A stretch of DNA of 64,000 bases from an uncultured Alistipes sp. (GTDB lineage Bacteria; Bacteroidota; Bacteroidia; Bacteroidales; Rikenellaceae), in the NCBI GenBank assembly GCA_900768015.1, contig CAAGBI010000014.1:1-64000 (forward strand). The letters run 5' to 3'. Shown here piece by piece: positions 19,735 to 28,609 of this stretch (positions within the stretch are counted from its first letter, which is position 1; each line of letters opens with the position of its first letter). A program made the translations under genes and the position numbers. The notes under the pieces are model-generated. The model worked only from the letters and a program-made list of their open reading frames with translations. It was not told where the DNA came from and did no database searches.

Positions 19735-21003
19735 ATGGTAGATATTTTTGATCGCTTATCGAAAAATGCTGGTGGCCCCATTGGCCAGTATATGTCGGCT
19801 GTGCACGGCTATTTCGCATTCCCCAAGCTCGAGGGTGAGCTCGGTCCTCACATGACCTTCCGTGGCAAGCCCGTACTCAACTGGAGCTTGAACAACTATC
19901 TCGGCTTGGCGAACCACCCCGAGGTGCGCGAGGCTGATGCCCAGGGCGGTAAGGATTTCGGTATGGCATACCCCATGGGTGCGCGTATGATGTCTGGTCA
20001 GACAAAGTACCACGAGCAGCTCGAGCGTGAACTCGCGGAGTTCGTAGGTAAGGAGGAAGCCTTCCTTCTCAACTACGGCTACCAGGGTATGATCTCTATC
20101 ATCGACTGCTTGCTCACACCACGAGATGTTGTGGTCTATGACAAGGAGTGCCACGCTTGTATCATCGACGGCTTGCGCATGCACCCAGGTAAGCGCTTCG
20201 TATATGCTCACAACGACGAGGCATCGTTGCGCTTGCAGCTCAAGCACGCTACGGAGCTTGCCGAGGAGCAGAATGGCGGTGTGCTCGTAATCACCGAGGG
20301 TGTATTCGGCATGAAGGGTGACCTCGGCTTCTTGGATGTAATCGTAAAGTGCAAGAAGGATTTCAGCTTCCGCCTCTTGGTTGACGATGCTCACGGCTTC
20401 GGTACTATGGGTACTCACGGTAAGGGTACTGGCGACCACTTCGGCGTGCAGGACCAGATTGATGTCTTGTTCAACACCTTTGCAAAGTCTATGGCGGGCA
20501 TCGGTGCCTTCGTATGTGGTCCTCGCTGGTTGATTAACCTCTTCCGCTACAACATGCGTTCGCAGCTCTACGCTAAGTCGTTGCCTATGCCTATGGTTAT
20601 CGGTGCGTTGAAGCGTCTCGACCTCATCCGCAAGCACCCTGAGTATCAGGAGAAGCTCTGGGAGATTACTCGCGCATTGCAGAAGGGTCTTACGGAGAAT
20701 GGCTTCGACATCGGCGTAACACAGTCGCCCGTGACACCTATATATATGAAGGGTGGCAACGAGGAGGGTACCAACCTCATCGTCGACCTCCGCGAGAACT
20801 ACGGCTTGTTCTGCTCTATCGTGGTATATCCCGTAATTCCCAAGGGCGAGATTATCTTGCGCGTCATCCCCACTGCTGCACACACAATGGAGGATGTGGA
20901 GTACACCGTAAACACCTTCAAGGCTGTGCGTGCTAAGTTCGAGGCGGGCGAGTATATCAAGCCTATTCCTCAGATGGCCGACCCTGACTTCAAGGTGCGA
21001 TAG
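19735..21003 (+). CDS. Alpha-oxoamine synthase family enzyme (SPT/Kbl/BioF-like)
   Basis: PLP enzyme of fold type I that condenses an amino acid with an acyl-CoA. The internal aldimine lysine is K251 in NTFAKSMAGIG. VDDAHGFGTMG supplies the Asp/His PLP contacts, and SLNNYLGLANHP is the N-terminal family motif. The F-x-K-S-x-A-x-I-G form around the lysine is nearer to serine palmitoyltransferase than to BioF or Kbl, so a role in sphingolipid base synthesis is possible, but Bacteroidales encode several paralogues and the substrate cannot be fixed here. At 422 aa it has a longer N-terminus than the ~395-aa members. A bidirectional terminator separates it from the convergent operon. Confidence 0.8.
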   Translation: MVDIFDRLSKNAGGPIGQYMSAVHGYFAFPKLEGELGPHMTFRGKPVLNWSLNNYLGLANHPEVREADAQGGKDFGMAYPMGARMMSGQTKYHEQLERELAEFVGKEEAFLLNYGYQGMISIIDCLLTPRDVVVYDKECHACIIDGLRMHPGKRFVYAHNDEASLRLQLKHATELAEEQNGGVLVITEGVFGMKGDLGFLDVIVKCKKDFSFRLLVDDAHGFGTMGTHGKGTGDHFGVQDQIDVLFNTFAKSMAGIGAFVCGPRWLINLFRYNMRSQLYAKSLPMPMVIGALKRLDLIRKHPEYQEKLWEITRALQKGLTENGFDIGVTQSPVTPIYMKGGNEEGTNLIVDLRENYGLFCSIVVYPVIPKGEIILRVIPTAAHTMEDVEYTVNTFKAVRAKFEAGEYIKPIPQMADPDFKVR

Positions 21004-21040
21004 TCGTAATATTGCCCAAGAATAGGGCTTACATATAAAA

Positions 21041-21076
21041 AAAGGTGGCGCACCTCGAAGTGCGCCACCTTTTGTG
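21041..21076. terminator. Bidirectional intrinsic terminator
   Basis: A perfect 13-bp stem, AAAGGTGGCGCAC/GTGCGCCACCTTT (21041-21053 with 21060-21072), has A-rich and T-rich flanks on both sides. It lies between the convergent synthase and DUF805 genes. Confidence 0.9.
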
Positions 21077-21080
21077 TTTG

Positions 21081-21587
21081 TTAGGCCTCTGCAGCTATGC
21101 CGTAGCGGTTATCCTCTTTGTTGCCTTTGCGTGCAAGCAGGTAGATAAGGTAGAGGTTAGCTAAGGGTATGATGCCCAAAAGTATCCACCAGCCGCTCTT
21201 ACCCACATCGTGCAGACGGCGCACCGTAGCGCTGATAGTGGGGATGATGAGCACGGGTAACATTAGCCAGCCCACAACGATAAAGGCCGTGGCGATAAGC
21301 ACAAAGAGCCACCACATCCAATACTCCACGCGGTTGGCGCGACCACGACCCGAGGCATACTTCTTAAAGCAGGCCTTAACCGCCTCCTTGAATGTAGAGA
21401 CGGGGCGCGAGCCATCCTTGAGCGTTATGCGCAACTCGCAGCCACAGCGTGCACAGAGGCACGACGCACCATTCGAAGGTGCGCCGCACTCCTGACAATA
21501 GTATATGCCACCGCCACAGGGACTGCCACAGTTCGGGCACTCCGAGGCGTTAGTGGGCATTGCGTAGCCACAACTTCTGCAATACAT
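21081..21587 (-). CDS. Zinc-ribbon DUF805 membrane protein
   Basis: Small membrane protein of unknown role. Residues 1-54 hold three CxxC-type pairs (CRSCG, CPNCG, CQECG) plus CARCGC, forming zinc ribbons. Residues ~65-165 match DUF805: RANRVEYWMWWLF, then about three hydrophobic helices and the conserved RRLHDVGKSGWW. It is the last gene of the gpsA-pgi-DUF805 cluster, 18 bp after pgi. The two zinc ribbons ahead of a DUF805 domain suggest a regulatory or protein-contact function, which is inference. Confidence 0.85.
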   Translation of the reverse strand: MYCRSCGYAMPTNASECPNCGSPCGGGIYYCQECGAPSNGASCLCARCGCELRITLKDGSRPVSTFKEAVKACFKKYASGRGRANRVEYWMWWLFVLIATAFIVVGWLMLPVLIIPTISATVRRLHDVGKSGWWILLGIIPLANLYLIYLLARKGNKEDNRYGIAAEA

Positions 21588-21605
21588 GCTTCAGTCGGTT
21601 ATGGA

Positions 21606-22937
21606 TTATAGGCGTGCCTTGATTGCCTTAGACTCAGCCTCATAGCCGGGCTTGTCCAAGAGAGCAAACATATTCTTTTTGTATGCCTCAACACCTGGCT
21701 GGTCGAAGGGGTTAACGCCGAGCATATAGCCGCTGATGCCGCAACCCTTCTCGAAGAAGTAGAGCAACTGGCCGATGGTACGCTCGTCGATGCGCTCAAT
21801 CTCGATTGTGAGGTTGGGCACGCCACCGTCGATGTGCGCGATGCGTACGCCGAGCTCTGCCATCTTGTTAATCTCTGACAAGCGCTTGCCAGTGAGGAAG
21901 TTAAGACCGTCGAGGTTAGCCTCGTCGCTCTCCACCTTAACCTCATACTTAGAGTTCTTAACCGAGATGATTGTCTCGAAGAGTGTGCGCTCGCCCTCCT
22001 GAATGTACTGACCCATAGAGTGCAAATCGGCAGTGAGTGTCACGCTTGCGGGGAAGATACCCTTATTCTCTTTACCCTCGCTCTCGCCATAGAGCTGCTT
22101 CCACCACTCGGCGATGTACTGCAACTTAGGCTCGTAAGAACCCAAAATCTCAATCTTCTTGCCCGCCTTGTAGAGCTCGTTGCGCACGATAGCGTACTGC
22201 GCTGCGGGGTTCTCCTCGATCGGCATATTCTGTGCTGTGAGGCGCTCCATGTCGCGTGCACCCTCAACAAAGGCATCTACATCGACACCCGCAACAGCCA
22301 ATGGAAGAAGGCCTACGGGTGAGAGTACAGAGTAGCGACCGCCCACATTGTCCTCGATGACGAAAGTGGGGTAGCCCTCCTGTGTTGCGAGGGTCTTGAG
22401 AGCACCACGCGCCTTGTCCGTAATAGCCACGATGCGCTCTGCAGCCTCAGCCTTGCCATAGCGCTTCTCGATCTCTGCCTTAACGAGGCGGAAGGCGATA
22501 GCGGGCTCGGTAGTAGTACCCGACTTAGAGATTACGATAGCAGCGATAGAGTAGTCCTTAACGGCATCCATAAGCTCGTAGGTGTAGTCCTCCGAGATGT
22601 TCTCACCAGCAAAGACAACAGTGGGGTTGTCGTGCTTCTTCTTCAACGACTCGAAAGAGTTGGACATAGCCTCCAATACGGCCTTGGCACCGAGGTATGA
22701 GCCACCGATACCTATACAAATAACCACCTCTGCGCGCTCGCGAAGCTTAGCAGCCACGGCCTTAATCTCTCGGAGGTGCTCATCGCTGATTGAAGAGGGG
22801 AGGTTAACCCAGCCGAGGAAGTCGTTGCCGGCACCCTCGCCAGTGTGCAAAAGGTCGTTGGCGCGCTTTGCTGCGGCCTGCATATCGTTGGTAATGGTTA
22901 CGCCTGAGTGCTTGGCGTCAAAGTTAATCAGTTTCAT
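21606..22937 (-). CDS. pgi: Glucose-6-phosphate isomerase
   Basis: Interconverts glucose 6-phosphate and fructose 6-phosphate in the cytoplasm. Family features are [48 protein letters not shown] and the QYIQEGER region. At 443 aa it belongs to the shorter bacterial form rather than the ~550-aa E. coli type. gpsA is 31 bp upstream on the same strand. An operon linking glycolysis to glycerol phosphate supply is likely. Confidence 0.95.
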   Translation of the reverse strand: MKLINFDAKHSGVTITNDMQAAAKRANDLLHTGEGAGNDFLGWVNLPSSISDEHLREIKAVAAKLRERAEVVICIGIGGSYLGAKAVLEAMSNSFESLKKKHDNPTVVFAGENISEDYTYELMDAVKDYSIAAIVISKSGTTTEPAIAFRLVKAEIEKRYGKAEAAERIVAITDKARGALKTLATQEGYPTFVIEDNVGGRYSVLSPVGLLPLAVAGVDVDAFVEGARDMERLTAQNMPIEENPAAQYAIVRNELYKAGKKIEILGSYEPKLQYIAEWWKQLYGESEGKENKGIFPASVTLTADLHSMGQYIQEGERTLFETIISVKNSKYEVKVESDEANLDGLNFLTGKRLSEINKMAELGVRIAHIDGGVPNLTIEIERIDERTIGQLLYFFEKGCGISGYMLGVNPFDQPGVEAYKKNMFALLDKPGYEAESKAIKARL

Positions 22938-22968
22938 AGTCGTAAAATATTGAGTTTATTAATATTAG

Positions 22969-23973
22969 TTATCGTAAAATCTGTGTAAGTGACTGCATTG
23001 CGTCGCGTGCCGAAGCACCCTCATAGAGCACCTCCCACACCTTGTCGGCGATGGGCATGTCGATGTTGCGACGCATGGAGCTCTGGCGGATGCAATCTGC
23101 GGCGTAGTATCCCTCGGCAATCATCGTCATCTCGTTGAGTGCGCTCTTCACGGAGCAGCCCTTACCAAGGAGTGTGCCGAGGCGGCGGTTGCGGCTAAGG
23201 GGCGAGTAGCATGTTACCAATAGGTCGCCCATGTATGCCGCGGCGTTGATGTCGCGATCCGCGAGGGGTACAGCCTCGTCGATGAAGCGTTTCATCTCTG
23301 CCGAGCAGCCCGCAATAAGCACTGCAAGGAAGTTGTCGCCATAGCGCAAACCTACGGCCATACCTACGGCTAAAGCGTAGATATTCTTCATGATAGCGGC
23401 AGCCTCAACGCCCAATACATCGTTCGAAACCGAGCAGCGGAAGAAGTCGTTGGCAAGCACCTCGCGCACCCTCTCGGCGGTCTCCTTCGACTCGCTCGCC
23501 ACGGTGAGGTACGACAGCTGACACTGTCCCACCTCCTCGGCATGTGAGGGGCCTGTTACGACTGCGAGGTTCTCCATCGGAATGTCGTAGTAGCGGTTCA
23601 TGTGCTCGACGATTGTGAGGTAGTCGCCAGGGATGATGCCCTTGACGGCCGAAACCACAATCTTGTCGGCGAGGCTCTCGGTCAGTGGCTCGAGGAACTT
23701 CTTGAAGAATGCCGATGGCATTGCGAGGATGACGATGTCGGCATCGCGCACAACGGCGTTTATATCGTTTGAGGGGGTCATAAACTCCTGGTCGATATAG
23801 CACCAGGGGAGATATTTAGGGTTGCGGCTGCGCATCTTGAGCGACTCACGAATCTCGTCGTTGAGCACGAGCCAATCCACATGGTGGTGGTTTACGGTGA
23901 GTGTCTTTACGATGGCTGTTGCCCAGCTGCCGTAGCCAAGTACAGCGCAACGGGGTTTTGTGTTTGTGTCCAT
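22969..23973 (-). CDS. gpsA: NAD(P)-dependent glycerol-3-phosphate dehydrogenase
   Basis: Makes sn-glycerol 3-phosphate from dihydroxyacetone phosphate for phospholipid synthesis. The N-terminus has the nucleotide-binding motif (CAVLGYGSWATAI). AVKGIIPG contains a conserved catalytic-site Lys, and the C-terminal half carries the AAIMKNIYALAVGMAVGL helix typical of GpsA. I use ATG 23971-23973; the TTG two codons upstream is less likely. It heads the gpsA-pgi-DUF805 cluster and is divergent from mreB. Confidence 0.94.
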   Translation of the reverse strand: MDTNTKPRCAVLGYGSWATAIVKTLTVNHHHVDWLVLNDEIRESLKMRSRNPKYLPWCYIDQEFMTPSNDINAVVRDADIVILAMPSAFFKKFLEPLTESLADKIVVSAVKGIIPGDYLTIVEHMNRYYDIPMENLAVVTGPSHAEEVGQCQLSYLTVASESKETAERVREVLANDFFRCSVSNDVLGVEAAAIMKNIYALAVGMAVGLRYGDNFLAVLIAGCSAEMKRFIDEAVPLADRDINAAAYMGDLLVTCYSPLSRNRRLGTLLGKGCSVKSALNEMTMIAEGYYAADCIRQSSMRRNIDMPIADKVWEVLYEGASARDAMQSLTQILR

Positions 23974-24018
23974 AAGCAAAAAATTATAGACAAAATTAAT
24001 AAAAAAAAGTTAAAACTC

Positions 24019-24051
24019 TTGCAAATTCTCCATTTCTTTTTCCTATCTTTG
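24019..24051 (+). promoter_or_regulatory. Candidate mreB operon promoter
   Basis: TATCTTTG (24044-24051) is preceded by TTG (24019-24021) at 22 bp, slightly longer than ideal. The leader would be about 170 nt. Confidence 0.6.
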
Positions 24052-24226
24052 CAAGTGAGTTGGTGGTGCTTATTCTATGAATAAGCGTAACCTGCTCTGG
24101 GATAATCTGTTACGACATGCGGCCATGGGGCTGAGTGTCGAAACTTTTTGTCTAAATGCTCCAAGCTGGTCTGTTATCTTGGCTGGAGGGGTAGTATTGA
24201 GAAGGAAAATAATAAAACGATTAGAT

Positions 24227-25255
24227 ATGGGACTTTTTTCACTTACGCAGGAGTTAGCTATTGACCTCGGTACGGCCAATACACTCATCATGCACAATGG
24301 CAAGGTCGTCGTTGACGAACCCTCTATTGTTGCACTTAGCATCAAGACGGGCAACCTTATGGCTATCGGTAACAAGGCGCGCCTCATGGATGGTAAGACT
24401 CACTCGGATATTCGCACCATTCGTCCCCTGCGCGACGGTGTTATCGCAGACTTCGAGGCTACGGAGCTCATGCTTCGCGGTCTTATCAAGAAGGTGAAGC
24501 CTACAAGCGGTATGTTTGCACCCTCGCTCCGCATGATGATTTGTATCCCTTCGGGCTCTACAAATGTCGAGATTCGTGCGGTGCGCGACTCTGCTCAGCA
24601 TGCTGGTGGTCGCGAGATTTACCTCATCTTCGAGCCTATGGCCGCAGCGCTCGGTGCAGGCCTCGATGTGGAGGCACCAGAGGGTAATCTTATCATCGAC
24701 ATCGGTGGTGGTACCTCGGAGATTGCTTGTATCTCATTGGGCGGTATCGTATGCTCAAAGAGTATCAATGTTGCGGGTGATGTCTTCACGAACGACATCC
24801 AGAACTATGTTCGCCAGCAGTACGAGATTCGTATCGGTGAGCGTACCGCAGAGAACATCAAGTGCGCTATTGGTGCTGCAGTTCCCGAGTTGGAGAACGA
24901 GCCCGAGGACTTCGTATTCACAGGCTCGAACATGCGTACCAACATGCCTCACGAGGTTAAGTTGAACTATAGCGAGATTGCCTATGCTTTGGATAAGTCG
25001 CTCGTGAAGCTCGACAACGCCCTCATGGAGGTGTTGGAGTCTATGCCCCCTGAGCTCTACTCTGATGTTGTGAAGAATGGTATCTACCTCGCAGGTGGTG
25101 GTGCTCTTATCAAGGGTCTCGACCAGCGCTTGTCGAAGAAGTCGGGTCTCCCCGTACACATTGCCGACGATCCACTTCGTGCTATTGCTCGCGGTACTTG
25201 CATCGCACTTAAGAACATCGGTAACTTCTCATTCTTGCTCGGTGGCGAGAAGTAG
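24227..25255 (+). CDS. mreB: Rod-shape actin homologue MreB
   Basis: Forms membrane-associated filaments that position the elongation machinery. The first residues, MGLFSLTQELAIDLGTANT, give the membrane-binding start and phosphate-1 loop. DIGGGTSE is phosphate-2, and LAGGGALIKGLD is the adenosine motif. I choose ATG 24227: the frame stays open 50 codons upstream, but those residues are unlike MreB, and the resulting 342 aa is the family length. It begins the mreBCD-mrdA-rodA series. Confidence 0.96.
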   Translation: MGLFSLTQELAIDLGTANTLIMHNGKVVVDEPSIVALSIKTGNLMAIGNKARLMDGKTHSDIRTIRPLRDGVIADFEATELMLRGLIKKVKPTSGMFAPSLRMMICIPSGSTNVEIRAVRDSAQHAGGREIYLIFEPMAAALGAGLDVEAPEGNLIIDIGGGTSEIACISLGGIVCSKSINVAGDVFTNDIQNYVRQQYEIRIGERTAENIKCAIGAAVPELENEPEDFVFTGSNMRTNMPHEVKLNYSEIAYALDKSLVKLDNALMEVLESMPPELYSDVVKNGIYLAGGGALIKGLDQRLSKKSGLPVHIADDPLRAIARGTCIALKNIGNFSFLLGGEK

Positions 25256-25317
25256 TAGAAAAGAGAATCGAAAATGGGATAACGGGACAGCTGAGTGCTG
25301 TTCAACAACTTCAAAAG

Positions 25318-25354
25318 AGAGGCTGTCGGCATGCGTGTTGGGCAGCCTCTTTCA
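25318..25354 (+). terminator. Hairpin between mreB and mreC (possible attenuator)
   Basis: AGAGGCTG (25318-25325) pairs with CAGCCTCT (25343-25350), followed by TTTC. It resembles a weak terminator inside the operon, so it could lower mreC and later gene expression relative to mreB. If mreC is started further upstream the hairpin would fall inside coding sequence, but residues there are unlike MreC. Confidence 0.55.
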
Positions 25355-25363
25355 AACGAGATT

Positions 25364-26200
25364 ATGCATCGACTTATAGAGTTTATAAAGCGCATATATG
25401 TTGTGCTGCTCTTCCTCCTTATCGAGGGTGTGGCACTGTGGTCTTATGCTACTGCTACGCCCTACACCGAGTCAAAGATTTTGGCTCGTACAACAGCCAT
25501 GGGTAGCGCTGTGAGCGGCGCCATAAACGATGTGCGCAACTTCTTTGCGTTGCCCGACCAGAATAGTGCGCTTACGCAGCGTGTGGCAGAGCTCGAGGCG
25601 GAGGTTGAGAGCCGTGATATGCTTATTGCGGAGCTTACGCCCCACGATGGCGAGATGCCAATCGTAGATAGCCTCGACGCGAAATTCAGCTACCACCCCG
25701 CAGATGTTATCTCAATGACGACAAATCGCAATCGCAACTACATCGTTGTGGATAGGGGCACTAAGGATGGCATACGCGAGAATATGGGTGTCATAACACC
25801 CAACAAGGAGCTTGTCGGCACGGTGGTGTCGTGCTCCGATAGCTACTCGGTGGTTATGCCTCTATTGAATACGCTCTTCAAAATTGGTGGCCGTTTAGTT
25901 GATAATGACTATGTCTGCTCAATATATTGGGAGGGCACATCGCGCTACAAGGTTACGGGCGTGGAGCTCTCGCGCTATGCCGAGCCTAAGAGTGGCATGG
26001 TCATCAATGTTAAGTCGGAGCGTATGCCCGCGGATGTGGTGATTGGCACGATTGAGAGTAGCAAGTTGAATGCCTCGAAGACGGCCTATAGTGTTGATGT
26101 CGCCATTGCTGCTGATATGCAGCGCTTGAGCAATCTGCTTATCGTTGAGAACCGCGACCAGACGGAGTTGGAGAGACTCCTCGAGAGCGCAGAACAGTAG
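25364..26200 (+). CDS. mreC: Rod-shape protein MreC
   Basis: Periplasmic scaffold of the elongasome. There is one N-terminal membrane helix (~residues 9-28, after MHRLIEFIKR), a coiled-coil segment (~55-85, with ALTQRVAELEAEVE), then the two beta domains, recognisable by NRNRNYIVVDRGTKDG and the VGTVVSCSDSYSVVMPL strand pair. I start at ATG 25364, giving 278 aa, near the family norm. An upstream in-frame start would run through the hairpin at 25318-25354. mreD is 25 bp downstream. Confidence 0.93.
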   Translation: MHRLIEFIKRIYVVLLFLLIEGVALWSYATATPYTESKILARTTAMGSAVSGAINDVRNFFALPDQNSALTQRVAELEAEVESRDMLIAELTPHDGEMPIVDSLDAKFSYHPADVISMTTNRNRNYIVVDRGTKDGIRENMGVITPNKELVGTVVSCSDSYSVVMPLLNTLFKIGGRLVDNDYVCSIYWEGTSRYKVTGVELSRYAEPKSGMVINVKSERMPADVVIGTIESSKLNASKTAYSVDVAIAADMQRLSNLLIVENRDQTELERLLESAEQ

Positions 26201-26225
26201 TTCAACGCCTAAACCCTTTTTGTAA

Positions 26226-26741
26226 ATGTTTAAGAATCTATCATATTTGTGGATGGCGTTGGCTATCATGGTTGTGCAGATATTCCTGCTCGACGAACTC
26301 TCGATAGCTATGTGGATACGCCCAATGATATTTCCCCTCGTTGTGATACTTCTGCAGATGGAGTGGCGCACGATATGGGTGCTTCTTGTAGGCGCTCTTG
26401 TGGGTCTTACTATGGATTTCGCACTTGGTGGCGCAGGCCTCTACACCGCAACGCTTCTGCCTTTGACGATGATACGCCGCTGGATGCTCTACCTCACTAC
26501 GCGCCGCAGTATCGAGCATGGCGATCAGACATCTGTACTGTCGCGCCTAAGTCGTGGTCAGCTTATGGGCTACACGGTGACGATGCTCGCTATACACCAC
26601 ACGCTCTTCTTTGCCATGGAGACATTGTCGTTGGCGCATCCTCTACGATTGGTGGCAACGATAATCTGCAGTACGCTCATATCTGCGGCTGTGGCATGGC
26701 CCATCATCAGAATATTCACACTTAAAATCGTTACGAAGTAA
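26226..26741 (+). CDS. mreD: Rod-shape membrane protein MreD
   Basis: Integral membrane component of the elongasome. It is 171 aa with about five predicted helices, starting with WMALAIMVVQIFLL and continuing through FPLVVILLQM and LLVGALVGLTMDF. Sequence conservation in this family is low, so the call rests on topology, length and its position between mreC and mrdA. Its stop codon overlaps the mrdA start (TAATG). Confidence 0.9.
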   Translation: MFKNLSYLWMALAIMVVQIFLLDELSIAMWIRPMIFPLVVILLQMEWRTIWVLLVGALVGLTMDFALGGAGLYTATLLPLTMIRRWMLYLTTRRSIEHGDQTSVLSRLSRGQLMGYTVTMLAIHHTLFFAMETLSLAHPLRLVATIICSTLISAAVAWPIIRIFTLKIVTK

Positions 26742-28597
26742 TGAACAACAATGGCAGATTATACTACAACCTCCTTCGACTTGTTGTCGTAGGTGTGGGT
26801 GTCGTATTGCTGGCTCGTCTTGTGTGGATGCAGTTCAATTCGGAGGAGTACAAGGAGCAGGCGCGTGCCAATAGCATTGTGAGCGTCGTGGAGTTCCCCA
26901 TGCGTGGCGAGGTCCTCGACCGCAATGGCGAGTATATCGTCAAGAGCCGCTCGTGCTACGATGTGATGATGGTGTATAAGGACCTCCCAAAGGAGGGCTT
27001 CGATACGGCACGCCTACTCACACTTCTGGATATTACGCCCGAGAAGTTCGACAAACACCTTCGCACGGCTCGTCGCAGCCCCCGTGCCTCGATACTCGTT
27101 GCGGGCTACCTGTCGCAGGATAATAAGTTGAGCCTCGATGAGATGAACATCCCTGGTATCACCACGCGCTACCGCACGGCACGCGAGTATCCCCGCAAGG
27201 TGGGTGGTAATCTCTTGGGCTATGTCAGCGAGGTAAATGGCGAGCAGGTGGAGAAGCTATCGAACTATGTTGCGGGTGAGTATATAGGCTCGAATGGCTT
27301 GGAGTCGGCATACGAGGATGAGTTGCGTGGCGAGAAGGGTGTTAAGTACTACACCATCGATGCACATCGCGCCATCATAGGCCCATATAACGAGGGTAAG
27401 GATGATGTTCAGCCCGAGCGCGGCTTGCAGCTTGTCTCGACCATTGATGTGCGCTTGCAGGAGTTCGCCGAGGAGTTGATGGAGGGTAAGATAGGCTCTA
27501 TTGTAGCCATCGAGCCATCGACTGGCGAAATCTTGATTATGGTGTCATCGCCATCGTACAACCCCGACCTCTTGGTAGGTCGCCAGCGCGGTAACAACTA
27601 TATGGAGCTTTTCCACGACCAGCGTAACCCACAGTTCAACCGCTCGGTAAAGGCGAAGTATCCTCCAGGCTCTACCTTCAAACTTGTGCAGGGCCTTATC
27701 GCTATGCAGGAGGGTGTGCTTACGCCCAACATGCGCTACTCGTGCCACAGAGGCTATAAGTATGGTGGCCGTACCATGGGCTGTCACGACCACGCCTCGC
27801 CCCTCGACCTGCGCGAAGCTGTGGCGCAGTCGTGCAACGCCTACTTCTGTCAGGTCTTCAAGGATATGATTACCAACCCTAAGTATGGTAGCGTGAAGGA
27901 GGGTGTGCGCGTGTGGAACGAGTATGTCTATAGTTTTGGCTTTGGCCGTAAGCTCGGTACGGACCTCTATGGTGAGGGTGCGGGTAATGTCCCCACGCCT
28001 GAGGACTATGACAAGAAGTACAACGGCAGGTGGAACTATGGCTCGGTGCTGTCGTGCTCTATCGGCCAGGGTGAGATGGGATGTACGCCTCTGCAGATGG
28101 CCAACCTCGCAGCGATTATCGCCAACCGTGGCTACTACTACACGCCCCACCTCGTAAAGAGTATTGAGGGCCGCGACTCTATTGATGCACGCTTCTACGA
28201 GCGTCACTATACCATGGTCGACTCCATACACTATGTTCCCATTGTCGAGGGTATGTGGAGGAGTGTCAATGTCTCGGGTACCTCGCGTACTGCATACTTA
28301 GAGGGCTGGGATGTGTGTGGTAAGACAGGTACGGCAGAGAACTCTGGTCCCGACCACTCTACATTCCTCTCGTTCGCTCCGAAGGATAACCCACAGATTG
28401 CCATCTCGGTATATGTTGAGCATGGTGGCTTCGGCTCGGCAATCGCTGTGCCCATCGCCTCGCTTATCGAGGAGATGTACCTCACGGATACCATCCAGCG
28501 CCCACATCTTATTGAGAGGGTGAAAAATGCGAAGCCCAACTATCGTATCTATGATGAGAGGCAGCGTAAGTATGATGCAAAGCGTAACAAGAAGTAA
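26741..28597 (+). CDS. mrdA: Penicillin-binding protein 2 (elongation transpeptidase)
   Basis: Class B PBP that cross-links lateral-wall peptidoglycan with RodA. It has an N-terminal anchor (~residues 9-26), a pedestal domain starting with the RGEVLDRNGEYI motif, and a transpeptidase domain with S311-TFK, SCN (in AQSCNAYF) and KTGTAEN. At 618 aa it has the usual length. The start overlaps the mreD stop, which suggests translational coupling. rodA follows after 12 bp. Confidence 0.95.
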   Translation: MNNNGRLYYNLLRLVVVGVGVVLLARLVWMQFNSEEYKEQARANSIVSVVEFPMRGEVLDRNGEYIVKSRSCYDVMMVYKDLPKEGFDTARLLTLLDITPEKFDKHLRTARRSPRASILVAGYLSQDNKLSLDEMNIPGITTRYRTAREYPRKVGGNLLGYVSEVNGEQVEKLSNYVAGEYIGSNGLESAYEDELRGEKGVKYYTIDAHRAIIGPYNEGKDDVQPERGLQLVSTIDVRLQEFAEELMEGKIGSIVAIEPSTGEILIMVSSPSYNPDLLVGRQRGNNYMELFHDQRNPQFNRSVKAKYPPGSTFKLVQGLIAMQEGVLTPNMRYSCHRGYKYGGRTMGCHDHASPLDLREAVAQSCNAYFCQVFKDMITNPKYGSVKEGVRVWNEYVYSFGFGRKLGTDLYGEGAGNVPTPEDYDKKYNGRWNYGSVLSCSIGQGEMGCTPLQMANLAAIIANRGYYYTPHLVKSIEGRDSIDARFYERHYTMVDSIHYVPIVEGMWRSVNVSGTSRTAYLEGWDVCGKTGTAENSGPDHSTFLSFAPKDNPQIAISVYVEHGGFGSAIAVPIASLIEEMYLTDTIQRPHLIERVKNAKPNYRIYDERQRKYDAKRNKK

Positions 28598-28609
28598 AGT
28601 AGCGGTCTC

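Noticed and set aside
19756..20883. 375-aa antisense frame opposite the alpha-oxoamine synthase gene
   Set aside because: The sense frame has the PLP lysine motif and full family length; the antisense is a shadow.
24077..24226. 50-codon N-terminal extension of MreB
   Set aside because: Residues are unlike MreB and the candidate promoter and leader occupy this region; ATG 24227 gives the family length.
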